Positions 12,335 to 25,774 of a DNA stretch of 64,000 nt are shown here, piece by piece (position 1 is the stretch's first letter; every line of letters starts with the position of its first letter). The stretch is from Cylindrodendrum hubeiense (Eukaryota; Ascomycota; Sordariomycetes; Hypocreales; Nectriaceae). The notes under the pieces were generated by a model. That model searched no databases, was not told the DNA's origin, and saw only the letters and a program-made list of their open reading frames with translations. The translations under genes and the position numbers were made by a program. The DNA lies in the NCBI GenBank assembly GCA_014621425.1, contig JAANBB010000059.1:87931-151930 (forward strand), in the 5' to 3' direction.

Positions 12335-14219
12335 GGTTTCTCCCAATCTCTAGTCTGGCAGACTAGTTAACGCACTTAAGCCATGTAACTCATTCATACC
12401 TCAATATCCTAAAGACATACAAGTTGTCTTGAACCCTTTTACACATTTGCATTTGGTTTGATCTGAGATTTTCTATGGCATCATGCGAATCATTGGCAAT
12501 CTGACTGGCCCCAATCTACAGTCTTGATCCCCCAAGCGACAAGCCAGTTGTTTCCTCGCTGCCATGCAGAACACGCCAGAAGAACTACTCAGCCATGCGA
12601 GCGACGAGGTTGATGCGGCAGTGGCTGTTTGTGAGTTGATGGGATTGCCAACACGAGCGGCCGAGGCCTGCAGGATATTCGACCTTTCGGCCATGGTAGC
12701 ACGCATCACACATAACGGCTGCAGAGCCAGCTGCTCCTCGATGACAGGGATCGGGAGCTATTTAAGGTGCGAGTCTCCTGGAGACCAAACTTAGCTCGCA
12801 GTCGCCATTCCTCGGTATGTGGGGTTCCCACGAAAATGCGTATTTTGCTCTAGTCCCTGAGCCAATCGTGCGACTCAGCGAAGCTAGATGAGCTCCGCCG
12901 GAGCTGGCTCACCCTTTAGGGGTCGGTGTAGGGTAGCGGGAAGCACCTCACCACTCAAGCCATACGACATGGTTATTTCGTAGTCTATGATGGGAAGCAT
13001 ATTGTTGCGATGGGGGGTTTTATTTCCATGTGCAATTTACTCAATCTGTGACTATGTCAAGTCCTTGGTGATCAGTTTTACTCAATTGGCTAGGTTTGGA
13101 TGTCGAAACACGTAAACGCAATACAAAATGAAGAGAACACATTCCGTCCTTCTAATTATTGCTAAAATACCGTTGAATTCAATTGTTTGATCCCCGAAAG
13201 TTAGAAAGAATAGAAAGACAGCAAACTAACTATTGACCTAACTCACGCTGGTTATTCATGTTCGGCTGCAGGTGTGATTGTGATGCTTTGGATGCATGTA
13301 ACGACATCGCGTAATTTTGGCCAAGCATTTAGTTGTACGACGCAGTGTAAACGTTGCAATACCAAGCGTCCTGCTGATTGTTTTTTCCTGACAGAAATTT
13401 ACTCGATGAACAACTTTGGAGAATGCGCAAACTTCGACGATGATCTTTGTCAACTGTTGATCGATGTGCAGTCGTCTCCCCACCTGAGTACCAAACTAGA
13501 CAGACAAACGCCTCGCCATGTCCCCTGGCATCAATCTGCTTGTCCGCTGTGCGATCTCCGCCCTTAAGAAGGTAATACGTAGTTCACAGTCGTGACAGGT
13601 ATTACATTGGTTAAACTGCATAGGAACATCGTCCCCGTTTTGATGTCCTGGGGTATGTCTGACAACACATTTATCTGCTTGCTTCACCTAGTTCACGGTG
13701 TAGATTAGAAACCCGATTTGATCCTGGAGTTTGGACAGGTGGAGAACAAGGCAAATGTGGATGGTGTCAGAGTCGCCGTACGGGTCATTGAGCTCTGCGT
13801 TGTTTGAAGAGATGCGCGGTACGAGCAGCAGAACAACCTGCGGAATAAAGTCCTTCTTCAGCAGCTCTCAGGCTTTGAAGTGAATTTGTGCGCTAGAAGT
13901 TTTCGAAACAACGGCCAATATTAAGGAACAACAAGTGCTAGTTTCAAGGAATCTCAAGAGGCGATGATCAACAAACCATGAGGGACAGAACATGTCGCAT
14001 CGAGTGGAAGATGGCACGAGACTGACCAGCCACCAGGAACGGTAGGCATGCGAGGGACGAGAGGAATCAATGACATGGCACGAGAGGTGAACAGCAAATG
14101 TAGTCCGATTGTAATTTTGGAATCTCATTGATTCATAATCCCAGGTGCTCATCCCATCCTTTTTTTGAATGCAGACGTTAACATCACAAAACCAGACTCC
14201 ATCCCAATCTTCCTCAAAT
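12335..14219. other. Long intergenic region, no supported gene
   Basis: Nearly 1.9 kb without a convincing gene. Short ATG frames on both strands (for example 12564-12794) lack domains and splice partners. A small perfect palindrome with 7-bp arms (AGCTCCG/CGGAGCT) is at 12891-12905. The distal part is the 3' flank of RPS26. Confidence 0.5.
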
Positions 14220-14925
14220 CTAGACCTTAGGGGTGTTGGGGATGATCTTCTTGCCGTCCTTGTTGTAGCGGACGCGAGGGGGAGGGGCACGGTTGCGGCG
14301 GCCGACGACGGATCGGACACTGTAAATTTCATCAGCACTTTTGTCCAACGTACCTCACGGGACTCTCGTTGAGAGGTTGGGAGTGTGTTTGCAAGTACGA
14401 CCAAGGTTCTTCTGAAACACATACGCAACCAAGGCGCAGTTGTCACACTCCCAGGGAGGACAACGTACCGGACAATCTTGCCGTGAATGGCGCAAGAGAC
14501 GCAGTACTGCAGCTTCAGGTACATCTTGGGTACGGTGTACTCTGCGAAAACAGAGGCATCGGAGATGTCACCTAAGAGAGGGTTAGAATTGTTTCGTGAA
14601 GTGTACATTTCGGGGGATGTGTTTTGACGTACGAATGGCAGCAGACTCAACCATGTTGCGGATGGTGAAGCGCTTGATGGCCTTGTCCTTGGGCGTGCAT
14701 CGCGAGCAGTTGCTGCAGCGGATGGGCTTGACGTGGCCGCGACCCTTCTTGTTGCGGCCGCTAAGAGGGAAATGTTAGTATGTGTCGCAATGGAGTAGCT
14801 GGAAGCCGTCGTTGCGAGGGCGCTCGAGATCTCTCGTCGTGAGAGGCATCGTCGGCGGACGGCAGGACAACGGCAATCGGCAGCGGGGGGGAGGAATCGT
14901 ACTTGTTCTTTCTCTTCTTGACCAT
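14220..14925 (-). CDS. rps26: 40S ribosomal protein eS26 (117 aa)
   Basis: Four exons (14925-14903, 14760-14633, 14571-14469, 14319-14220) separated by introns of 142, 61 and 149 nt. The protein starts [16 protein letters not shown], carries the conserved zinc-site cysteines in RCSNCSRC and YCVSCAIH, and ends with the basic RYNKDGKKI segment. These are hallmarks of eS26, which lies at the mRNA exit channel of the small subunit. The first exon encodes only seven and two-thirds codons, as is common in fungal ribosomal genes. It is divergent from the ubiquitin-S27a gene. Confidence 0.97.
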
Positions 14926-17093
<2,168 letters not shown>

Positions 17094-18731
17094 CTACTCG
17101 TCATCCGCGGCCTTGGACTTTCTCTTCTTCTTCTTCTTCTTCTCGCCGTCAGCCTCCTTGGGGGCCTCCTCCTCATCCTCTACCTTGCGCTTCTTCTCTT
17201 TCTTTTCCTTCTTCTCCTTCTTCTCTTTCTTGTCCTTCTTCTCCTTCTTGGCAGACTCGGGGGCGGGGGCATCAGCCATCTCCTCGTCGTCATTGCCGCC
17301 CTCGTCAAGGATGTCCATAACACCCTTCTGTAAAGGCGTTAGCATTAATTCTGTCAGTGAAATCAAACAATAAACGTACCATGACATCAGCGTTCTTAGC
17401 GGGCTTCTTGCCGGTGGCGTAGAACTCCAGGCGGTCCTCGACCTGCTGCTTCAGGGCCTCACCGAACTTGGTGGAGGGCTCCTCAGAGAAGTTGTCGATA
17501 CGGCTGGCCATACTGCACTTGTTGGCGAGGTATCGGGAGATGCGACCCTTGTTGCGGACACCGGCCTTGCCAATGAAGCTGCTGTGGTAGATGAGACCGT
17601 ACTTGGGGGTGTTGCTCTTGGTCTTGAGAGCACGGAACAGGGCCTTCTCGGCACCAAGGATCTGCAGAGTGGAGGCAGGGTACTTGGAAAGGTTGGTCAG
17701 GGAACCGGCGTGGGAGATGAGGCGAGCGGCAACGGGGGTGCCGATCAGGACCTGCAGGTTGGGAGCGACGTGGTGCATCTTCTTCTCGAGGTAGAGGGAA
17801 GTCGACTTTCGGTTCTCGGCCTGCTTGACAACGGCCAAGGCGAAGCTGTGGACAATCTCAAGATCAGCGGCGGAGATATCAAGACCCATGGAGACCTTGG
17901 CAGCGTCGATGATGTCCTGGGCCTTGTCACCATCCTCGCCGATGATGGCAGCGATGTCGTGGAGCTTGTCATCGTTGAGGCTCTTCTTGTCGCCAATGGC
18001 AAGGACAAGCTTGGTGTAGGTCAGGTTGTCGGGGACAATCTTGACCAGCTCGGGGAAGTGCCATCCGTACCACTCGCGAACACGCATGAAGAACTGGTTC
18101 ACGCCCTTGTCCTGGAAGTCGATGGTGGCGCTGGCCTGGATGATGTGGTTGTCGTTGCGGGTAACGCTGAACTTGACCTTGGCACGGGAGTAGGCGTGGC
18201 CCATACCCAGACCGGCCTTCTCAACATCGCCGACCTTGAGGTTGGCGAGCAGCTTGTCGGCGTGCAGGCGAATGCCACGGATGACGTCCGCGACAACCTC
18301 ATTCGTGTCGGCGGTCTCGCACTCGAGGCCGGGGAACTCGGCCTTGATCGCACCAGCAAGGTTCTTCTCGGAAACACCCAACACGACCTTGGTCTTCTTG
18401 CCGCTGGTCTTGGGGAGGTTGAGTTCGAGGACGTTCTTGAGGTAGTCGGAGACGATACCCTCGGACACGAGGTTGATGTTCTCGAGAGCCTCAACGTGAC
18501 CCCTGCGCGTAACAGTCAGTACCTCCGCATCATCTAGGCCACACTGGGGATGTAATCGTACTTGAAGGGGGTGAAGTTCTCGAGCTTGACCATCTTGCCA
18601 AACTTGGCGAGATCGAGGCCGGCGGCCTGGGTCTCCTTCAACTTCAGGCCCACAGCATCCTGCTGATGGACCACCTTGAAGATGGCATAGCCAACGGGCG
18701 ACTCGTACAGAGCGTAATCGATATGCGACAT
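17094..18731 (-). CDS. nop56: Box C/D snoRNP core protein Nop56 (508 aa)
   Basis: Three exons (18731-18562, 18502-17380, 17327-17094), introns 59 and 52 nt. The N-terminus (YALYESPVGYAIFKVV) is the NOP5N domain. The central helical region and the Nop domain (about 290-400, with KYGLIYHSSFIGKAG) bind snoRNA and 15.5K protein, and the C-terminus is a Lys/Glu-rich tail with repeated KKEKK units (about 455-475) plus KKKKKKRK. Nop56 pairs with Nop58 and fibrillarin to guide rRNA 2'-O-methylation in the nucleolus. The KFGKMVKLE segment and overall length separate it from Nop58. Confidence 0.96.
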
Positions 18732-19162
18732 GTTGTTTCGTCCCAGCCTGGTGCCGCAATTGGAGGGGAGGGGGGTATCGTTTTACGAGTGGTGATGTCT
18801 CGAGACTGAGATTTTCGCACTTTTTTCCCAGTGGAAAATTTCTGGCAGCTCGAAAGCTGGCGCACGGGCCGCTACCAGCCGCTTGTGGCTGGTGCTGAGA
18901 TCACGTGAGCTCTGGTCAGCCACGCTTAAGAGTTCTCCCAGCATGACGCCGCAAGTGATGAGCAATGCGATGACTTGGTTATTTCTTTCATTAAAATTTG
19001 TATTGGAGCGCATTGTCAATTGTTATTCAAATTCCATTGGATTTATTTCATTCTTTTGTAGGATTCTGGAGTGTAGCCTTGGCCCAAATGTCAACGATAG
19101 GCCTTCCACTCATACGCTGGCGCAGTCATTCTCTCATCCACCTCGTCCCACTATAACTCCAC
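18732..19162. other. NOP56 promoter and 3' flank of the chitinase gene
   Basis: About 430 bp separates the NOP56 start codon from the chitinase stop codon. It includes an 8-bp palindromic E-box (TCACGTGA). No gene is visible. Confidence 0.5.
18901..18908. promoter_or_regulatory. E-box TCACGTGA upstream of NOP56
   Basis: Perfect 8-bp palindrome 170 bp upstream of the NOP56 ATG, matching the Cbf1-type bHLH consensus. Cbf1 sites are known at ribosomal/ribosome-biogenesis promoters in some ascomycetes. Function here is inference. Confidence 0.35.
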
Positions 19163-20498
19163 TTAATTCTGAGGGAACCCATTCCGCAGGTTATCATACT
19201 TGGTCGCCGGGTACTCGAGGCAATTGTCCTGCCTCAGCAGCGCGTGCGGTCCCCCCAAAGTATTTACTACCGTCCCGATCAAGCTAGCCTCTCCCTCCTT
19301 GTCGGCGCTGCTCTCCCACCACATAGCGCCGCCCAGCCGGTGCTGCTTGATGTATTCGGCCTTGATGCGCGCCATTTCAGGCGTGTCATACGACACCAGC
19401 TTTCGCTGTTGCGGGTTGTAGCAGTAGGTCGCGCTACAACCCCCGTCAGATTGCTCCTGGAATCCCTCCAGGGGTAGTTTCTTGTAGTCGTGCACGCCAT
19501 TCTCCCAGCTGCCCTCTCCGATGCCCTGGAAGGGACGGCCGGGCCCGTCAGTGTTCTCAAAGGCACGGCCGTAGAGGGGCATGCCGAGAACGATCTTGGA
19601 GGGATGGACACCACTCCTGGTGTAAAATTCAAGGGCAGAGGAGGTCGAGAAGGGTGTGGAGCTGGGGTTCTCTCGCGAGGGATACAGGTTAGCCTGGTGG
19701 CCGCTGAGCTGGTCCCACGAGCCGGCGTAGTCGTAGGCCATCAGGTTCCAGAAGTCCAGGTAACGATCCATGCCGCGGATGTCCATCTTTTCATAGTTCT
19801 GGGCACCGGCGGGGCAGGCCACGGTGATCTCGAAGTGGTGGTTGGGGTTGCTGAGGGTGCGGGCATAGAGATCTAGCTCCTGGCGGACAGCAGCCAGCAA
19901 CTCGACAAAGTTCCTGGCCTCGTCGGCATTCTGAGGGTACTCCCAGTCAATATCGATGCCGTCGAAGCCGAGCGTCTTGAGTAGCTCTACGCTGGACCTG
20001 GCAAACGTCTGTCGGCCCTCTGGCGTGCTGGCTGGGCCCTTGAAGTTGGAGCTGTAGGTCCAGCCACCGATTGAGAGAAGAACTTTGAGGTTGCGGTTGC
20101 GCTTCTTGAGGAGGTTGAGTTGCTTGAGGCAGCCGTAGAGGTTGGTGCCGGTGTCGTTCCAGGAGTCTCCCTCCCAGTGGATGTCGGTGTCGGCCCAACC
20201 GTCGGTCAGGTGGCTGTGGAGAAGGTGAGCGACGAGTTAGATGCTCTAGAGTAATGATACTTACACCTCACCGGTGTCGCTGCGGACATTGGCAAATGAA
20301 TAGAGCACATGAGTGAGCTTCTCGGCGGGAAGTTCCTGGGGGCGGTGCTTTCGGGCGTAGATGGCCCTGGGGAGCGGACAATGTTAGCAACGAGGTACCT
20401 GGTGAGAAGAGCTATCCACATGAGGAGCTTCAGCGTCAGACGACGTACCAGTTGACGTAGTAGGCAACCGAGCGGAAGCCTTCAGATCCTCCACCCAT
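19163..20498 (-). CDS. Subgroup-A GH18 endochitinase, catalytically intact (400 aa)
   Basis: Three exons (20498-20449, 20366-20265, 20213-19163), introns 82 and 51 nt. A complete GH18 barrel is visible: SVAYYVNW at the start, [10 protein letters not shown], the catalytic [11 protein letters not shown] with Glu142 (19940-19942), MAYDYAG, and GGAMWWESS near the end. These are the landmarks of subgroup-A (ECH42-like) endochitinases, which cleave internal beta-1,4 bonds in chitin. From the first ATG the protein has no signal peptide. The same frame continues upstream for about 50 codons without a stop or ATG and encodes a hydrophobic stretch, so an extra 5' exon with a membrane anchor is possible. 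Two further Cys-rich loops are present. Confidence 0.93.
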
Positions 20499-21955
20499 CT
20501 TGACGGCTGGAAGGGGATGATCGGGAAGGGAATCGCGGAAGTAGAAGGCAAATAATAGGACGACAAGGGCGCCGATGAGTAGAGATCCGAGCTGCGTGGC
20601 ACTTCCAATCCGTGAACCTGGCCGCTGCTGTCGAGGATCCGTGGTGGGCAGCTATTTATTGTCCGTATCCGTTCTTGTAGAGGGGTAGCTAATGCTGAGA
20701 AGAGGGGCCAAAGGTGGGGACTTTGAAGGAGCTTATTGCTTGGAGGATGGATGAAGACAAGACGGAGAAGAAGTATCAAGTATAAATGTTGTAGAGCTAT
20801 TGGACTTACTCAGCTCCCCCACACGGACGCCGCTTATGAGATCCGGCTGCCTCAATGATCCAGCCCAGCTCATGAACGGGCTGTCTTGTCTCATGGAAGG
20901 CGTCGTCATGGGCCTTGGTGATTGGCGTGGGTGCCCCAGCCCCAGCGGTGGCGGTGCGCTTTACCAAGGGCAGGCCAAGCCCCAGAAGCAGCCAAGCAAA
21001 CAAGCTCCCCGGGCAAGTGGCAATGCCCTGCGGCCGTGAGCCACGTTTCTCAGCTGAAGAGTGGCGGTAAGATGGGCATGAACTGCCATGGATTATTGAT
21101 GGCGGAAATCCTGTTTTTGGTGATGGTACCGAGAGTAGCTCCGTTGGAGGCTTGAAGCAGCCACACCCATACGTAATATCCAGCAATCCAAGGGGTCTTG
21201 CATCTGCAGTGGAACCAACGCTTGCTCGTCCTCTCTGACATACGGATGGCTCGGGTAATGCCAAGTTTCCTCTATCCCCAATCACAAGTATGTACGGAAA
21301 TCCACAAAGACGGATCCAATTCGATGGAACTCGTCAGTCCTTTATTGGACAAGACATTGCCCATTGTTCACACCACAAAATTTGTGCTGATGGTCTCCAT
21401 TAGCATGTGCTTACCCTAGACCAATAACACGCCCTGAGTTGCCCATCCTCAATTGGATATCGTTGCCCAATGGCCCCAAAGACAGCATTTAGCTGACGTA
21501 TTTGTAATACTGTCGCCATTCGCCTGCATATTCATTAAAAAATTCACGCATCAGATTCATAACTTTGGGGTGCATCTCCCCAACGAACTAATGCTGTATG
21601 GTCCGTCCATTTAAGGCTTGAAGGGCAATATAGAAAAGAACCGCAAATAAAATAAAGAACCTTTTAATAAACATAATTGGAATTATTCATTTGCTATTAT
21701 ACAAGATGTATCATATTGAATACCAGAATATTAGGCTGTATCTTTTGCACATGGAGCAAATGTGTGCGTGAGAACAACCACACTTTAATTTGAACCAGCG
21801 TGTCGTGTACATTGAGACGATGGCATGTTATACTGTCTCAAAGATACTATCTGAATGCCACCATTCAACCCAATGCGACTCTTAAAATGGACATATAGCT
21901 AGCTGCTCATTAGGGTATCTTAACGCCGCGTATCCCGCCCAAGTCTACCCTGGAA
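20499..21955. other. Intergenic region between chitinase and MFS genes
   Basis: Near 20500-20650 the sequence may still be coding for a 5' extension of the chitinase. The minus-strand frame at 20806-21285 lacks a domain. From about 21480 to 21950 the DNA is AT-rich with no gene. Confidence 0.45.
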
Positions 21956-23959
21956 TCAGAACACAAACAAAAAGTCCTCATTCTCCAGGTCCGTGACGTC
22001 TCCAAATGCCTTGTCACCCTGTTGGTTTCCATGTGCATCCTCCCCCAGTTCATCCCCACCAGATGGACTGCTAGTTTCATAATTGCCTATCCCACTTGAT
22101 GTACCTCGGCGTAGGGAGCTCTCCATTGTCTCCATTCGTTCCACCTCTTCCGCGCTCTCAAGACTCATATCTATTATAACTGCGCTCTTCCCTAGGGCGA
22201 CTCTGCGCCGACTATGTTGCTCATTGAGCCGTCTGATGTGCAGTGAACTTCCAACCACAAGGCACATAACAATGACGTAGAGTGCTAGGTTGGTGCGAAG
22301 ACCACGCGAGTACTCGGGGGCCTCCTCCGGGGAATAGAGAAGGGGCCCGACAATGTTGCCGGCAGATGCACCAATAAAGACAAGAGCGGATGTTGATTTG
22401 CGTTTCGTATCGCCGGCAGTGTTTTGAGCGGACCAGGAATAGATAAGAGGTGCTGCAAGGATGATGTTAGGATGAAACGTCGGCATAATAGGTGGGAGGT
22501 ATACTTACTGATTCCCGTGTAAGTGGACAGGCAGAAATACCCAACTAAGAGCATGGCCTTGTTCTCCGCATCATGGGGAAAATACAGTAAAATGCTGCAT
22601 CCGACGATGGGTGGGATACACAAGAGTGCAATGATTGGACCCTTGAGTTTCCACCGCATCGACAAGTAGGCGCTCCCTGCAACCGCGATGATGTGCGAGA
22701 AGCCGACAGGGACATTGAATAGCATGGTCTGGAATGGGTCCGATACGAAGGACTGGATGATGAGTGGTCCGAATGTGGAGATCCCATTGGACGGCACCGA
22801 GATGCAGAATATCATGGCAACCCAGAACCAAGTTTTCAGATCCTGCATGGTTTCCCAGACATGTGAGGATCGCCACTCGCGTGACATGACACCCATTTGA
22901 TTGTTCCGCAAACGCTCGATTGCGATGAGTTTGTCGTTGTCAGTAAGGAACCTGGCCTCCGTAGGGGAGTCTGGCATCCAGAAGAACATGATGATGGAGA
23001 CTCCGACTGTGATGGTGCCGAAGAATAGGAAGATGATCTGCATAAAATATTAGGGAATAAGCTCTTCGGCGGGAATTTTGTCTCGTACCTGGTATGGCTT
23101 CATATGGGAATCTATACTGGCAAGCCCATATGTGATGAGACTTCCGAGCTGCGATACGGCAATGGATTAGCTGAGTTGTCCGCTCGGCGATGGGAAGCAT
23201 GTACTCACCACCCATGTGAAACCATTCATGCAGTACCACGACCCAATCCTCATTGTCTGCTCCCTATGTCCGAGTTAAAATCTGCGAAAAGTGAGACAAT
23301 AAGCTTCACACATACCTTCTCCTCCACCACATCTGAGTGATGGCAACAAAGCTTGGGCCGACACTCGCCTCGAAGGCGCCGAGGAGGAATCGGGCAACCA
23401 TCAACTGCGAGAAATTGTGTGCCCACGTCATCCCAACCAGAGTAATACCCCAGCCCAAGACCATGGCGCTCGTCAATTTGCCAATGGGCAGCTTGACTAG
23501 GGCGAGGGCGAGCGGGGGTTGCATCACCAACTGCGCTAGGTACACAATGCTGCCTAGCCACGAGTACTGCGCGCCCTCTAATTTGGTATCGTCGATGAGA
23601 CCGAAAATCGATGCGTAGGAGAGAGTGGCTTTGTCGAGGGCCTGGAGGAAGTAGACGGCGAGCATGAGAGGGAGCAATGCGAGGTCGATGCGGCGGAGGA
23701 TCCGGGCATCGTCGGCGGGGGAAACGGCGATATGCTCATCGGGGTCGCGGCCGAGCTTGATGAGCAGCATGGCTGCAGCATCACGGTAGGATTCGGGCTC
23801 GCCGCCCTTTCCTCGCGGAGGGATTCCCATTTCGCTGTTGCCGTCGTGATGCTCCTCACCGCTATCGTCATGCGGGAGTGGCTGGTATTGCGATGCCGAA
23901 ACGTGGGGTAGATTGGCGACCGACGCCGCCGAGGGCGAGCCGAAGATGTTTCGAAACAT
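21956..23959 (-). CDS. MFS transporter, allantoate permease/anion:cation symporter type (594 aa)
   Basis: Five exons (23959-23316, 23263-23209, 23148-23089, 23037-22509, 22452-21956), introns 42-60 nt by phase. The N-terminal ~90 residues are hydrophilic, followed by RRIDLALLPLMLAVYFLQALDK, the entry to helix 1 typical of Dal5-like permeases, then about twelve membrane helices, an MWWRRREQT loop after helix 6-like segments, NTAGDTKR between helices 10 and 11, and a long Ser/Glu-rich cytosolic tail. The family imports carboxylate-type anions such as allantoate, nicotinate, tartrate or pantothenate; substrate is not predictable here. The start is the first ATG in the frame. An overlapping frame from an ATG at 24138 could act as an upstream ORF. 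Confidence 0.88.
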
Positions 23960-25774
23960 GATGACCTTAGGAGTCCCTGAAGGACTGCTCTCCAAGCCCC
24001 GATGGGCGAGAGTTTGCGATAACCCGGGGTTTCGAAGAGGATGTTGATGGATTCCGTGGATGACCGAGGAGAGGTGTCTGTCTGGTCGACGAATGGGACG
24101 GCGTGCTTACTGTCCCGTGCAATGACGTCGGCGTTCATACACTGGGGCGCATGCAGCTGCTGGGCGAACTCCCAGGGAGCTAGCTGTCAGAGGCGAGAGC
24201 AGTGGAGAAATAGGTAGTTTCAGCGGGGTTACGGGGGTCTTGGCTGCCGACGGCCTTGGGGGACCTCCTTCAGCGAAGGGAGATAGCCCTAAGACCACCG
24301 GTGAGCCCACTGAGACCCGGTGGACGCACTGAGACATCGGAGCTGAGGGCGCGTGGCTTTCTAACCAAGCGTTAACGTCAAATCAGGGCTTGAACCGACT
24401 CCTAGTCACTGCTCATGCTTCGAAAGTATCAATTTTGAAACTATTTGATCTTAGACGATGCCCATTGATAGGTGTAAGCACGAAGGGAATCCTGGAGACT
24501 TTTTTTTATGACATCTCTCTCCCTGTCGGTCAGCGCCCGCCATTCGGCCCTTTGACTGGTTGGCTCGACCCAGCGCATGTCCGGGGGTTGGCTGCCGCAC
24601 AGCATTGCATCCTTGACAATGTTCCTTCAATACGCTTACTCGCCTCTGCCGCGTATACGTACTCGGTTGGCGATAGACCAAAGTACTCGGATTGAGAAAG
24701 GAAGAGCCGAAATGTGTGCCTGAGAGTTCGGGTTCAACTCGTTCAACCCGTTCAAACCCGACTAATCGCATGGTTGCTCACGTCATCTTCTGCCCATTGT
24801 GTAAGCTGTTGGTCCTCGATATATATATCCCACTGGTTAGGCAGACAACCAACACTTATATCACGCTCGTTAGGCAGACAACCAACACTTCAAGGCCACA
24901 AGACCAACATAAGAGATCTTGACCCGCAATAATCATTGGGTGTTGGTTTCTTGGGTGCATCACAGCCGCCACTTCTGCAGATGTTTGCTCCAACATCATG
25001 CAGGTGCTTCCCGCTGCCCCACGATTGTCTATTAGTGGCATCATGCGACCAGAAAGTTTAGCGAGAAGTGTCCCAGAACGCACAGAGAAGCTCAGTTACC
25101 AGAATAATTTGACCAATCATATTGTCGTCCGCAATCGAAGAGACTGAGCAGAGTTTCTTTTGAAACGCTTGAGTTTTCCTAGACTTTTCCGTGTTGCAAT
25201 AACCGAACAGACACCGCAAATAGCCAGCACACGACTGGGCTAGCACCTAGTCTGTGTGGATTCTATGCAGCCACCTTCCAACCAACTCACAGCCTCATCT
25301 GTCAAGCGGTCAATACTGCGGATCGCACGAATCGCAATACCACGCTGGACAGGGAATTGCATACCCGCCAACTCGTGTTGGTAGTAGTTGGTGCCCTGCT
25401 GCCCGGGGCTCCATTCAGGCCGCCGACCCATCCGCCCTTTCGGCCGTCCACCCAAATGCAAGGGAGTATCTCTAATGTCCTGCGTGTGCGGCTCGGTTCT
25501 ACTCACGACGTATGCCCATTGTCGAGTGACACGTGGAGTTTCCACATGTCTCACATCCCTCAAACATAACAGGTAGCAGCACCTTCGACCAACCGCAGCA
25601 GGATGCCCTAGGGCATTGACTAGCCTCACGGCTGCATCTGAGGACGGGATATCGGTGGGAACTGACGTTGGCAGCTGAAAGATTGGAGGAGGGTATTTAG
25701 CAAGGTCCCCCGGTTCTATTTTTCCCTTTAGCAATCTTGAAGTTCGCCTATGATCAATTCATCACGTCTTTATC
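23960..25774. other. Divergent intergenic region between MFS and P450 genes
   Basis: About 1.8 kb with no supported gene. It contains two 22-bp direct repeats. A 186-codon frame (23578-24138, minus) begins at a true ATG but mostly overlaps the MFS gene out of frame. A minus-strand frame at 25240-25734 has only a TTG at its start. Confidence 0.5.
24836..24890. repeat. Two 22-bp direct repeats, 33-bp period
   Basis: GTTAGGCAGACAACCAACAC plus TT occurs at 24836-24857 and exactly again at 24869-24890. Promoter operator sites or a remnant of local duplication are both possible. Confidence 0.85.

Noticed and set aside
13868..14650. 260-codon minus-strand frame
   Set aside because: It reads through two introns of RPS26; only exon 3 is real coding sequence.
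17584..18537. 317-codon plus-strand open frame
   Set aside because: It lies antisense to NOP56, whose domains are unmistakable; the frame is a by-product of codon bias.
19940..19942. Suspicion that the second GH18 gene is also catalytically dead
   Set aside because: Its motif reads DIDWEYP with Glu present, so it should be active.
21480..21950. AT-rich tract as a RIP-mutated transposon
   Set aside because: No inverted repeats, transposase remnants or clear TpA excess could be identified by eye.
23578..24138. 186-codon minus-strand frame with a true ATG at 24138, considered as the MFS N-terminus
   Set aside because: It is out of frame with the MFS gene and no splice pair joins them; at most an overlapping upstream ORF.
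25240..25734. 164-codon minus-strand frame beside the P450 promoter
   Set aside because: It starts only with TTG, has no domain, and its first real ATG is far inside.
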